A stretch of 64,000 nt of DNA from positions 15,885,569-15,949,568 of the forward strand of contig OY829545.1 of the NCBI GenBank assembly GCA_963691705.1, read 5' to 3'. Positions 15,848-27,310 of this stretch are shown in pieces. The position numbers and the translations under genes were made by a program. Within the stretch, counting starts at the first letter, position 1. Each line of letters opens with the position of its first letter. Below the pieces are notes generated by a model. The model ran no database searches. It saw only the letters and a list, made by a program, of their open reading frames with translations, and was not told the origin of the DNA. Source of the DNA: Viola odorata. Taxonomy: Eukaryota; Streptophyta; Magnoliopsida; Malpighiales; Violaceae.

Positions 15848-17669
15848 TAGGGCTGTACAAAAAACCGACCCAACCCGCCTGACCCATATAACCGCTTGAC
15901 CCAATCCGTTAAAAAATCGTAACCGTCATAACCGCGGGTAATGGTTATATAACCGACCCATTATAATTGGGTTGGGTCGGATAGCGGATCGAGTTTTTAA
16001 AAACCGCTTATAACCGACCCAACCCACCTATTAACCCTAACTATATAAACATAAGTAAGTTTATAACTTATAACCCTAAAATTAAAAGTTGCTGCCCTCT
16101 CCCTCTCCCTCTCAGCAGCTCCCTCCCAAACACAACCCATCCCAAGTTCCCAACCAGCAAAGACGACGTCGCATCCCACCCCTCCTCTCTGACCGCCGGC
16201 GCCGACAACAACCACCCTCCCTCTCCGAGCACACCTCCACACAACCACGACCTGTCACCCTCTCCCTCTCTTCTTGCGCCGACAACAGTCCTTCTCTTCC
16301 TCCGGTTTGTTTCTAAGGTATCATCATCAGTACTCTACATTAATCATCATCAATTCATTTGTTCCTTCATCTCTGTTAATTAATTAGGGTTTTCTTTCAA
16401 TTTCAATTGTTTTTCTTCTCTTATGGTTATGGGTCTCCGCTTCTCTTAGGGATTAAATAAGTTGTTGTTGATCAAATTAGATTTTCTTCAAAATTTCCTG
16501 TGTTTTTGTTTGATTTTTGGAAAATGATGATTGGAATTTTGTTTGATTTTTAGAAAGTGATGCTTTGGTCTTCATCTCGGTTTTCTTCCTGTGGCTGTTC
16601 TGCTGTGTAGTTCAGGAATGTATGCCCTCCGTCTAATAGCATAGTTGGCTTTGTTGTAGTCTTCGTCATGCTTTCTATTTCGTCGTGCAGAGATCAGTCG
16701 ACAACAGTCATGTTTTAGCTGCTGTTTTTCTTCTGTCTTCTGTCTTCTGTTTCTGTTTTAGCTGCTGTTTTTCTTGATTGCTGTAGCTGCGTATCCATGT
16801 GTGCTGTTTTACAGCTAGGGAGGATGCATATCCTTGTGTGCTGTAGCTGCGTATCTGTCTTCTATTTCTGTTTTAGCTGCTGTTTTAGCTTGGTATTTCT
16901 GATATTTCAGTACTTTTAAAATCTCATGTTTTATTTATTCACAACAGATGGTTGACGTTGAAATTTCAACCACGTCTGAAGCTGGTTCAAATGGTGAGGA
17001 TCAAACTCCTATATTTGTTGCTGCTGGTGCAAATGGTGTGGAACAAACTCAAACACAACAAGCAGTGATCGAAGGACAGAAAAGAAATCGTGAGCAATCT
17101 CTAGTATGTTTGTTGATTTTGCAGAATTTGCGTCAAAAGTTACATTGGATCTTGATGTTGATGAAGACATTGAAGACGAGTAATGCTGGACATTGTTTGC
17201 TATATCACAACATTTTGCAATTTTCTTTATGTACCATACTGCTTGAAACGATTTTGGATTTATTGCAAAGCTTAAAACGATTCATTGCAAAACTTGAACA
17301 GGGGAGAAAAAAGAATGAAGATTTTGGATTTCATTTGCAATGCAGTAACGTAGAAATGATTATATGATTATATTTTTAGCATGGCCATACTGCTTCTTAC
17401 CATCTGCATGAACCAAGTTGACTACATGATCAATGATTATATTTTTAGCATGGCCAAAATGTTAGATTTAGGCTAAAATATTATAGAAATTTTTAGCATT
17501 CCTATAACCGCCTATAACCGCCAACCCGCGGTTAACCGTCTATAACCGCTAGTTGACGGGTTGAGCGGTTATAGGTGAATAACCGACCCAACCCAACCCA
17601 CTAAATTTTTGACGGGTTGGATATGGATATGAGCCATAACCGGCCCAACCCGACCCATGTACAGCCCTA
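15848..17669 (+). mobile_element. Non-autonomous hAT element, 1,822 bp deletion derivative
   Basis: The termini are inverted repeats TAGGGCTGTACA. The element is flanked by an 8-bp target duplication ATCTGAGT (15840-15847) and ATCTGAGC (17670-17677), one mismatch apart. Eight bases is the hAT hallmark. Both subterminal regions are crowded with ACCGACCC and TAACCG motifs on both strands, as expected of transposase-binding arrays. Internally a C/T-rich leader, a donor near 16316 and an acceptor before 16948 imitate the 5' UTR intron of an autonomous element, leading into a short remnant of transposase coding sequence. A related, shorter copy is at 40769-41429. Confidence 0.88.
16948..17183 (+). 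pseudogene. Internally deleted hAT (BED-type) transposase remnant
   Basis: An ATG follows an apparent 3' splice site (acaacag|atg). The first about 50 codons give an acidic/Gln-rich N-terminus beginning MVDVEISTTSEAGSNGEDQT. Near 17100 the frame shifts, and in the next frame there is a short acidic C-terminus (SMFVDFAEFASKVTLDLD, then VDEDIEDE and a stop at 17181-17183). The middle of the transposase (BED zinc finger, RNase-H-like core and dimerisation region) is absent. This fits an internal deletion that joined the two ends. The family assignment is an inference from the hAT termini and the overall layout, not from a catalytic motif. Confidence 0.55.
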
Positions 17670-19083
17670 ATCTGAGCTGAGGAACGTCTGGTTTCATTGT
17701 CCGCACGCAGCTCAAAATTTTAAGAGCACGGGGACCCAACCACCACCACCACAAAACCACGTGCAGATGTGCAACTAACACACTTCCATGATCCAAGATC
17801 TGCTTCTTCGTTTTCTCATATTCCCTCCATACTTTTCTTGCTTTCTTGTTTCACTATTCCTCTTTTCTTCCGTAGAGATTGGACATTATCAGTTTCTTTG
17901 ATGTTACCCTTTGCTAAGGCTGAAAAAGAGACGTTCTTTACATGGGATGGGGAGCACGTTAAGGCTAACTACGAATCTGTCCAGCCCTACCTCTCACGGA
18001 ACCTTTTCTGTGGCACAGAAAAGAATGAGATGGTTACTTTTCTTGGATGTCAAATATGTTAAATTTCCCATTCAACCATGCAATTGATTTTCCGTCCCCA
18101 GCGGGAAACAAAATCTGGAATCATATCACCTCCCGCCACCTGGTTGCTCATTTTGCCAAGTTGCTATCACTTAACTTCAGGGCATCATCATAATATTAAA
18201 GGCACTCTATAGATTTTTATAGATGGATGTGGATTTAATACACCTAGGGGTCCAGTGTCGTATAATCCTATTGGCCTATCAAAAACTACATCACCGCACA
18301 ATTTATGTTTATCTTTAAATGAGATCTTCCCACTCAAACAGATCGTATCCAGCTCGGCAGAAACCCAAGCCATGTGAGTGTTTCTGTAACAGCAAGACAC
18401 TAGGAAGCAAGACTAGTACTAGCCCAAAATTCATTGTTTCTTTTTTTGAATAAATAAATAAAAGCAATTAACTATAGGCAAAGTAACAGATCACAGTTCC
18501 TGAACTAGAAACACGAATGATGGCTAAATATAAGTGTATGTGACACAGCAATCTTCTGCTTGCTTGGATAAATTCGAGCCAAGTGCCCCGCTCAAAGCAT
18601 TGCTGCGTCAAGTTGGAACTCAAGCCCCTTAGGTAATTTCCAGGTAGTGCAAAAGTACAATGTAACATGCCGATGTGTATCAGAAATCTAGATGCCAACC
18701 AATGAAACCTAAAAGCAGATAAATATATGCATTTCAGGTGCCCAGCACACATTCTCTCCAAGGTGGGAACACGATAAACCGCGAAGCACAAAACAACACA
18801 AGCTTCAGGATGGTTTAGAGCCAACTCCATCAATTTTGATAAACGAGAGAACAGTGAGATTTTCAAAGTGAAGTTGTCACATGTATTTGACCATTAGATG
18901 ACAATGAAATACCCCAGCACTGTCCCAATAACAAATCCCTATCAATCACCATTAAAAGACCTTTGTTACCTGAAAAAAGGACATCAGTACCTTACTCAAG
19001 TGTCACTAGTGAAAAACCTAGTGTTGCAGCAACAGCTCACAGTCAAGACTGCTCAAATGCAGCATACAGTTGCTTTTCAAAAA
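17670..19083. other. Intergenic region and 3' UTR of the CCCH/CwfJ gene
   Basis: No gene was recognised. The right part must contain the 3' UTR of the leftward CCCH/CwfJ gene ending at 19084. A plus-strand open frame at 17769-18062 has no recognisable domain. Confidence 0.45.
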
Positions 19084-22000
19084 TCATTCAGCTGTATCCA
19101 AGTTTTCAAATTGTTTCTTGAATTCCTCTGTCATTTTTTCTTCCTCCTCTTTGCTGAGTATACAATTCTTCCAGTCATCCCTATCCGGAGTGTTCAGCAA
19201 GCCAGATAGTACCTGCAAAATATTTTCATTTGTTCTTACCATGACAATTTACATTAACCTAAGCAAGTAAATTCACTGCATCCAACTAAAAGGGATAACT
19301 TTGAAAACCAAAAATGAGGTCATGTTTAAATCTTAACCTAAACCCCTCTCACCAGCACAAAGATTATGGTTGGCTGGATAACCACTTTTTTCAAGTAAAA
19401 GGCTGGATAGCCACTTTGATGAGAGGAAATTGCACAAGTATCAAAGAAAATAAGCTCACTAGCCAAAATTTAGTTAACAGGAACCGCAATACTGATTTTA
19501 GGTTCTTCCAACAGATGCATGTTACATAAGCAATAAGGTTTCACATCAAGCAGTTAGAAAATCTTACTTCACGTCCAAACTGGGCAGGAAATTTCTCATT
19601 CTCCTCAACAGAATGTGATAATACTGTGCCATCTGGGAGCTCCACATAGAAGAAACTATAATTCCTATCAAACTGTGACCTCAACCACTTTCTCCCATCT
19701 GAAAGATCATCGACTGCAAGAGAACAATAGCATGAAACTGAAGTGAAAGTGAAATGACACCAATTAGTCAAGCCACCATACATGCGGCTGAGAAAGGAGA
19801 TGCTGTCTAGGAGACCTGAGCATAGTCTTCTCCATATTAAAACAATATGTAATATGGGATTCTTCAGGCAAAGTGCGAGCTTCTGACTATTGAATGAGTT
19901 GTCAAAGAATATGAAGAAAGGAAAAGATTATTGAGCAAGCTTTAGAATGGTTACAAAGTGCACAAGCCCAGAGCACCTGAAGGATAAGGGAACTTCTTTC
20001 ACACTCTGAGCTTCATAATTTATTCTCACATAGCCAAGGGATACATGTTCAGAAACTTATTGCCTGTTTAGGGTTCCATTTAAGCAGGAACAAGGGGACG
20101 GGGGTGCTTTTACGGGTGAAAATCCTTTTTTTCTGAATGTGTTGAATAAAGGTTTTTCTTTTTCCTTTTTCCATTTTCTGAACAAAATTGATTAAATCAT
20201 TCTTTGGGCAAATACAAGTTTAGCACTACAAAGTACAACTCACTTCTGACTCACCCCCAAATATACCTATAGGCGTACAGAGGATCAAATATCAATACCA
20301 ACATTCAGATAAGCATCATCAAATGGAATACAAAAACTTACATTTTGAAGCTACAAACTTAAAACCCAATCTCTCAGCAGCCAAATTACAAATATTGTGA
20401 ACTGCCACTGCTTTGGATGATGGAACAGGGACAACCTATGGAAAAGAAAACAGAAGACATAATGAGTAAGAGAATGAAGAATTACAAAAGCAAGAATAAC
20501 AACGATAAAAATGATACCAGCAGAAGTTGTTCCTTTATGGTTATTATCCTGGTATCAATTTTAACAGATATACACTAAATGCTTGGAGGAAACAGAAAAC
20601 TATATAATAGAATTTTAATTTTTACCTGAAGGTTAGCATGAGTACTGCGTTTGGAAACCCACTCAAAGAAAATAGCTTCCTTTCCATGTTTTTTATGATA
20701 GAGCTTCAAACTGCTCTGAAATCGCACAAGCTCCGGTTCACATTCTTCAGGCATCGAAAGGGTATTAGGTGAATGCTCAATGGGTATCAACAGTACATGG
20801 TCAGGAACAAGAGGACCTTTAGCCAGGGCAAAGTAGAAATAATCTCCCATGCTAATGATTAGATGTGACTCCACATTGGGGCTTGATAAACAAAACCAGC
20901 ATTCTTTTGACCTATAACACAATCAGAGAACTGAGTGCTACATAGATGGCAACTAAGTTTTATAAATTCACTTCAAATTCAGAATCATTTAGAAAACTAG
21001 CATCGCAAAACTATAAATGGAACAGGAACAATATGCAATGACCCATGAATTATCATATACTTAAACACCAACCTGTTAGCAGCAGCATTTTCAGACCCAT
21101 GACTCCCCTGAGAATTGCTCTCACCTTTATTCTGTAAGTTGTGCTTAAATTTGCAGTCAGGGCCCTTTTCACATTTTCCTTTGATTAGAAAATCAAGGCA
21201 AACACCTCTCATGCTTTGTTGCCTTGCATCCATGTCATGTAGGAAATTGCAACTTTCTCCTCGAGGACATGAACCAGAATATATAAACTTGAAGCATTTT
21301 TTATCACCCTCTCCACCTCCAGATTTCTGCCGTTTTTGGGAAACATCATATCTCCAAAACTGTGAATCAGACACATCATTGCTGGACCTCTTTGCTCCTT
21401 CCTTAGGATTTGCTGGTTGCTCTAACGAAGTGTAGGGAGATGAGGTCGTATTTGAGGGCTTCATACTAATCTCAGCAGCAGACATTGTAGATGCTGGAAT
21501 AGGAGAAAGTGCATGGAGAAATTTCTGAGAAGCAAATGCAGGAACCAAGACTTACAGGATGACTAGATGACACATCTAAAATTAAATCTGAGTGAAATAG
21601 GTGAAACACCAGTAGTAAGCCAATGAAATATAAAATGGGAACCATGCCAGATAGTTCATTGATCACAATAGTATCTACTCTTATGTCTTGTTAAGACTTA
21701 TAATACGCAGGTCAACATTCAAAGAATAGTGGTTTTAATTTCAATCCTGAGCATATCCATACAGCAATGTCTCCATGAAAGAATAGGTGATAGCATAAAA
21801 GTAAGGCACAATTGAAATTTATGCTAAGCATAATAACTCCACCTGTTTCTCCTTGTTTCCAACAGAAGCAAGGCCCACAAAGCGGGTAACATGCGCAGCA
21901 TCAACATTAGAGTAAGGCTCACGAGCATAAAATACACCCTTGGTGCCGGCAACATGATAGCTGCCACAGAGAATAACTCTTTATAAAAAATGACAGCACA

Positions 22001-22968
22001 AATAGAAAAAAAATATAATATCTAACGTACCAACAAAAAAAATATCTAAGATTGGTAGAAACCAGGTTCACTAGATCAGGAATGCAGTGAGATTATATAC
22101 CAACCGAGGTTTGATCTCAGCTACTAATTCAGACACAGCATAATCGCTACCGAAAGAATCCGAAGTTCCAGGCTTAGATGAGCTATTTGTGACCCCGCTA
22201 GGCCATTCATTAGTAACAAGATGTTAAGGAATCCCAGCATAAAGGGACATATAGAAACAAGGACCATAGCACTGAATAAGCAAAAAAGGATATGTTAAAA
22301 ACAAGTCAACAACTCCCGTCTCGTCGGCCAATGCACGCAGCGCATCAATATCATCTTGACTGTACACTCCAAACTGTTGACTACTGTCCGGTGATGACCG
22401 CCTCCCCGATAAATACACAACACTTAAACCTAAATGCACAAAAATACACATAACTAATTAAAAATAGAAATCAAATAGTTTTTACTGTTTACTGTCTTCC
22501 TCTATTCTGAAAATTGCAAAACCGTACTGTGTAAGGTGAACTTGCCGCTGCCTCGGAGCCAGTAGAGATTCTCGCAAATTTTGTAACCGTCCATTTTGAA
22601 CCCTAAGCTGGCGGCGTTTCTGGAAGCTGTGGAGAGTACTTTTGGAGCGCCGACGCCGTAGTCGCCAATGAAGTAGGTGGGGAGAGGGAATTGGGAGCGG
22701 TTTTCGATATAGTTCATGAATTCGACGAGTTGATCCGGTGATTCCGGAAAGAACTGGCCGACGCAGAAGAGCGCATCAAATGGACCACTAGATTTATTCA
22801 CCTGAAAACGGTACAGTTAGGTCAGTTCGGCAAAAGCACAGTAAGAGTAGCTTAAGCAGTGAAGAGAAGGGTGAAAGAATAGGGGAACGGAACTGATTCG
22901 ATGCGCTTGAAGAGCTGGTTGAGACGGCCGTAAACGTCGCCAGTGAAGAGAATTCGCGGAGGAGCCAT
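19084..22968 (-). CDS. CCCH zinc-finger and CwfJ-domain protein (CWF19L1/Drn1-like)
   Basis: Homologue of Arabidopsis C3H64 (At5g56900, recalled) and of animal CWF19L1/yeast Drn1, associated with the late spliceosome and lariat turnover (family knowledge). Ten exons fit: 22968-22894, 22801-22528, 22429-22294, 22212-22105, 21960-21843, 21524-21073, 20911-20626, 20435-20342, 19713-19568 and 19212-19084, giving 605 residues. The N-terminal domain begins MAPPRILFTGDVYGRLNQLF and contains NKSSGPFDALFCVGQFFP and YFIGDYGVG. Two tandem CCCH fingers follow, both C-x8-C-x5-C-x3-H (CFKFIYSGSC.., CLDFLIKGKC..). The CwfJ C-terminal part 1 has CWFC and a HIT-like segment (VPDHVLLIPIEHSPN), and part 2 ends near WKNCILSKEEEEKMTEEFKK. 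Exons 3 and 4 join only through an AT-AC intron (22213-22293). All other junctions are GT-AG and in phase. Confidence 0.93.
22213..22293 (-). other. U12-type AT-AC intron
   Basis: Read on the minus strand, the intron begins ATATCCTTT, the U12 donor consensus. It contains TTCCTTAAC, the U12 branch-site consensus, about 10 nt before the end, and finishes TTAC. Exon 3 ends ..LFLT with AC and exon 4 supplies T, giving DLFLTNEWPSGV in frame. No GT-AG choice at this junction keeps the frame and the conserved peptide. The length is 81 bp. Confidence 0.93.
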
Positions 22969-25397
22969 GGCGGTGAGGAAACGCAGCACAGGGGGCTTGG
23001 GCGAGCAGCAGGTAAGCAAGTCGACTAGCGGACTCTGGGGGTGTAAAAGGATGCATGATGATTAAGGCGATTCAAAATGGAGGGAATGGGACTGGGCCTG
23101 CAGTGGATGGGGGTATGTATTGAAGTAGGCTTGATATTGGGCCTTTTTTAGAATGAAAAGGGCTTGAAGATATAAACCTTGGTTCGGACAAAAAAGAAAA
23201 CTCAGTTGACATAATTCTTCCCATCTCTCTAGATACTCTTCGGTCCCTGCCGATATGGTTGACTTCAAAGGATCACTATTTCATCATAATTTTCTTTACC
23301 TCTTACGTTTAGATGACGAAATTAAAGAGGAAAGTGATTTAGTAATCTAAGATTTTAAGTTTTATTGCGTTTGGTTACGACAAATCCAACTTTCTTTGAC
23401 CGCCTTATTTTCCCGAAAAGTGATTCTCTAATAAAGAGAAAGTAATTTTCTTTCTTAAATTATATATTTGTCCAAAAATCACATAATAAAGTCGTTCATT
23501 GTCTTCTTCCTTCTCTATACCTAAACCTAATATGAAAGCTATGTCATTTGTAATGTTCTTAACCAGTAAAAAAATTATAGCCATAAAGCTAAATTTCTTA
23601 ATCACCCGTCAATCAACCCCTTGTAATGAAGAATTTGAAAATTCATTTGATATTTTGATTGTTGAAAGATAGACGGTTGAATAGAGAGAAAATCCAACGT
23701 GTTTAGAAGAAAAATTACCTCTTATGGCCCAACCGTATAGCACGGTATTTATAAAAAATAATAATTAGACGCCTAATATAAACAAGATAACAAAAAGACA
23801 AATATAAAAAACGATATTGTAGGAATTTTCATAACTTTTCTTTACAATTCCTAAGTATAAAATAAACATAAAAATGTTACTTTGTTATGAGTATTAAATC
23901 TCAACTAAATATAAAAAAACTAACATTTTTTCTAATCATTCTCCCAGGAAAATGATTAAAAAAATAGTATTTCATAAATCAAACTCTACTTTAAAATTTT
24001 ACATTAAAATTAGACAAATTTTTTATCGCTTAACTACGTATTTTAAATAAAGTAGAGCTCAAATGATCACGCGTCCAAACGCGGAAGAATGAGCCCAGAC
24101 TCCAACGACTACAACGACTTAGACCGAGTTTGGTCTTTATCTGTATGTTATTATTGCCCATTTGTTTTTGCTGCACTCTACTATGGCAGTCCCAAGCACA
24201 TGCTTCATATTTATTACGTACTATTATTACACCAAACATCTTTAATGCGTATTGTGATTTTAAAAAAAAAATTATTAATTATTATTATAATATTAAAAAA
24301 ACGACATATTTAACATAGACTATACGTACAAATTAACTATAATTTCAATGAGTTTTTTTATAAAATAGGGTAGTTCAAAATCTTTATTCGGAAAATACGA
24401 TAGTTGTAAACTTATTTACTATAACAGAGTGTTTTATGCCATGTAAGATAGTACTTATTAGGTGATGTGTCAATTTCATGTTTTATTTTTATTTCTTTAA
24501 AAATTAAAATTAAAAACAAACAGTTAACGTAGTTTGTAAAAATAACCAGAAAACCGTCTTTCTCCATTCAATCTCTTTCAGTTTTCCATGGTTAGAGTGC
24601 AATGGAGGTTTTGGGTAAAAAATAACAACATCTTCCATGGCAGCGAAGTTTGCAATCCTCCGAGGAAACTAGTGCACAATTTCAGTAGCCACAGAAAAAA
24701 GAAACGAGATTTTAAAAAAGGACAAAAACAGACGGTGGACGAATTTCGAGCTACAATATCTAGTAGTAGTAATTTGTAAGGATTTTAAGCACAGTTAAAA
24801 CTGCTGCAAGAGTCAATCAAGTGACCAATCATCCACCTTAAAGAAATCATATCAAAATCATACACTACCCCACCACCTTTGATTCTTGCACCATGAATTA
24901 TGATTCTTCAAGTATGACGACACGAGCTTCGATCATTATCTGTGAACTGTGATGTCACATCACATACTCGTCCATAACACTTGGCAGCCTAACCTTGGAT
25001 ATATGGGGAAAAAATCAATTAAAAAACTGAATTTCATACGATGAATGCAGGGTTTATTTTTTTTATTAACTATGCGTGAACTAAGTCGAAGGAAGAAGAG
25101 TCTTTGGTTTCTTTAGGAAATAAAATTGGCTATGACCTTATAAAAATATTTAAAGAAACGTATTTATGAAAAACACAAGTTTTATCGTTACATTTATAAG
25201 CTCTTTGCGATATGTATATTTATCGTAAGCCATCTTTATGAAATTAAATTGTAAATTTGATTTATAATAGCGTGAAGAACTAAATTTAATAATAATAAAT
25301 AAATAAAATTACGTCCAAATTTAGACTCAACTTGGTATTTTTATTCTTAGACAATAAAAAAAGAACTTGCCTCTTTCTCATCCGGCATTGTTTCAAG
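22969..25397. other. Intergenic region upstream of the CCCH/CwfJ gene
   Basis: This region holds the promoter of the leftward CCCH/CwfJ gene near 22970-23200, then AT-rich DNA. Open frames here (for example 23405-23605 and 24588-24779) lack domains. No gene was recognised. Confidence 0.45.
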
Positions 25398-26192
25398 TAG
25401 GGTGTGCAAAATTATCGAATCCCGAAATTCTGATTTTTCGACCCGAATTTTTTGCAATTTCAATTCGGTAATTTCGATATCGGTAGACAATACCCGAACT
25501 ATAAGTTCGGTTCGGTACGGGATCAATATTGGACCGAACTTTCCGAAATTTTGACCCAAGGGATTAGGGCCATTAGGCCTTGGCCTATGTCTGTGTCTTA
25601 CACCAAGTCTTGGCCCATGCTTAGTTCCGCATTCTTACATGGTATACCACAACGAACGACGACTCACCTCTCTCGCTCTCTCTCTCCTCTCTCAAATCCT
25701 AATCACCACCTCTGATCCTCCACTCGCCAGTCTGACAACCACCGTCAACGCCACTCGCCTCCATCGATGACTCACATTTTTCTCTCTCTCAAATCGCGTT
25801 GTCTCCATCGACTCTCTCTTCTCTCTCAAATCCCAATCGCCACCTCCACTCGCCAGTCCGACCGTCACCGCCAACGCCACTCGCCTCCACCAATCCTCCA
25901 CGGCTGCCAAGTGAGTAATTTAGCTTCTCTTTTAGTTGAGTCTTGTTATTTTTTTTACGATTTCATCGGATTGTATTGAACTTATGGATTTATGCATTTA
26001 CGAACGAATTTATGAATTTTGGTTTTGACTTGGAAATAATTTTGAAAATTTCGGTTAATTTTAGGAATCCGCAATTTACCGAAATTTCAATTCGAAAATT
26101 CGAGTTCGGTATGAATTATTTGAAATTCGGGTCGGTATAACTTTTAAAAAGTTAAGTATTACTGATCGGTAATATCGATGAACACCGGTAGA
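25398..26192. mobile_element. hAT-like non-autonomous element, about 795 bp
   Basis: The left end TAGGGTGTGCAAAATTATCGA is loosely matched by an inverted right end (TACCGGTGTTCATCGA). Flanking 8-mers are GTTTCAAG (25390-25397) and CTTTCAAG (26193-26200), seven of eight identical. Subterminal DNA is rich in repeated 'cggtaat', 'ttcggt' and 'gaaattt' motifs. The centre (25660-25900) carries a C/T-rich leader with a diverged direct repeat ('ctctctcaaatcc..aatc..cacc..ccactcgccagtc'). No transposase frame remains. Confidence 0.6.
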
Positions 26193-26785
26193 CTTTCAAG
26201 TCTTGATGAAGAGTCTACGGATAGAGACAAAAGACAATTTAGTCTTTTTATTCATGTTAGTCAATTGTGTGATTTGCATGCTGTATGATTGAAGGTGCGA
26301 CCCAATTTCGTACTCATTTAGGAGTAGTATGAAAGCATCAACTTGTCTCTTGTCTGTCATTTTTGCAGTAAGCTGACTATAGACGTAAAAAGAAGTAAAA
26401 ACTATCACTGATTTTAATAAAATATAATAAATCTTATTTTTTTATTTTAAATTTATAATACTCAAAAATGGATTTTTAATGACATTTTACCATTAGCAAA
26501 TGATTATTTAATCTTATATAATTTTCAATAATATAGGCTAAGGTTATTGTTTGAGAAAATAAATATAGAAATAGTAACGGTATATTGTTATTTATTTTTC
26601 AACGGTTTCCTTTTATGTTTTTAGTAATTTTTTTTGTCTTACATCGTCACGTGGGTCATTTGCAAATGGTATTTTTCACATTATTTTATCGTTGACCCAC
26701 CAAAGATGAGAAACGACTTTCCTTATTCACACCGTTTGCTTCAAAACGCAACATTAAAATAAATAAAAAATAAATAAAAAAGAAA
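26193..26785. other. AT-rich intergenic DNA
   Basis: Nothing recognisable as a gene or intact transposon was seen here. Confidence 0.4.
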
Positions 26786-27125
26786 GGCTAAATGCCAATT
26801 TTAGTCCTTACATTTGTAGTAAATTATGAAAATGATTGCTACATTTACTTTTGGTCAAAATAAGTCCTTATGCTTGCCCAATTGGACAAAATTAGTCCAA
26901 TTTACTTAATTAAATAGACTTTTAATTTCTGAAAATTCTAAAAAAAGAAAGTTTTTATCCTTCTTTCCTCCCCTCCATATCTTAAAAAAACATGTTCTTT
27001 AACTATCGGAAATAAAAAGTATATTTAATTAATTACAAATGTAAACACTGATTTGACCAAAGATAAATACAGGGACTAGTTTAAGAATTGTGTACATATA
27101 GAGAGACTAAAATGAGTGTTTTGCC
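26786..27125. mobile_element. Mutator-like foldback MITE, about 340 bp
   Basis: The left arm begins GGCTAAATGCCAATTTTAGTC. The right arm, inverted, begins GGCAAAACACTCATTTTAGTC. Both arms continue with 'ttggtcaaa' and 'acatttgta' blocks, so the element folds on itself. Flanking A-rich 9-mers are similar but not a clean duplication. The right end lies about 185 bp upstream of the A70-like start codon and so may form part of that promoter. Confidence 0.55.
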
Positions 27126-27310
27126 AAAAAAAGAAGAAGAAGAAAGGAAATAAACTGATAAATCACCGCCAACGCAAAACGCCACTTAAATACGACACAC
27201 CGCCCCCATTCCCTCCATCAACAACACTACTCCTCACTCCTTACTCCTCCTCCTCCTGCGCAAAAAACGCCAAGAAAGGAAAACTCTACTACAGATTCAA
27301 AAAGAAAAAA

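Noticed and set aside
16948..17367. 139-codon open frame as a functional gene
   Set aside because: It lies inside a hAT element, starts like a transposase N-terminus and then goes out of frame with the acidic C-terminal tail. I treat it as a deletion remnant.
17769..18062. 97-codon plus-strand frame near the hAT element
   Set aside because: No domain, no homologous exon and no clear splice context were found.
27116..27310. Upstream start adding 65 residues to the A70-like protein
   Set aside because: The extension is a poly-lysine and Pro-rich leader overlapping a transposon end. The conserved DUF4408 segment begins at the ATG at 27311.
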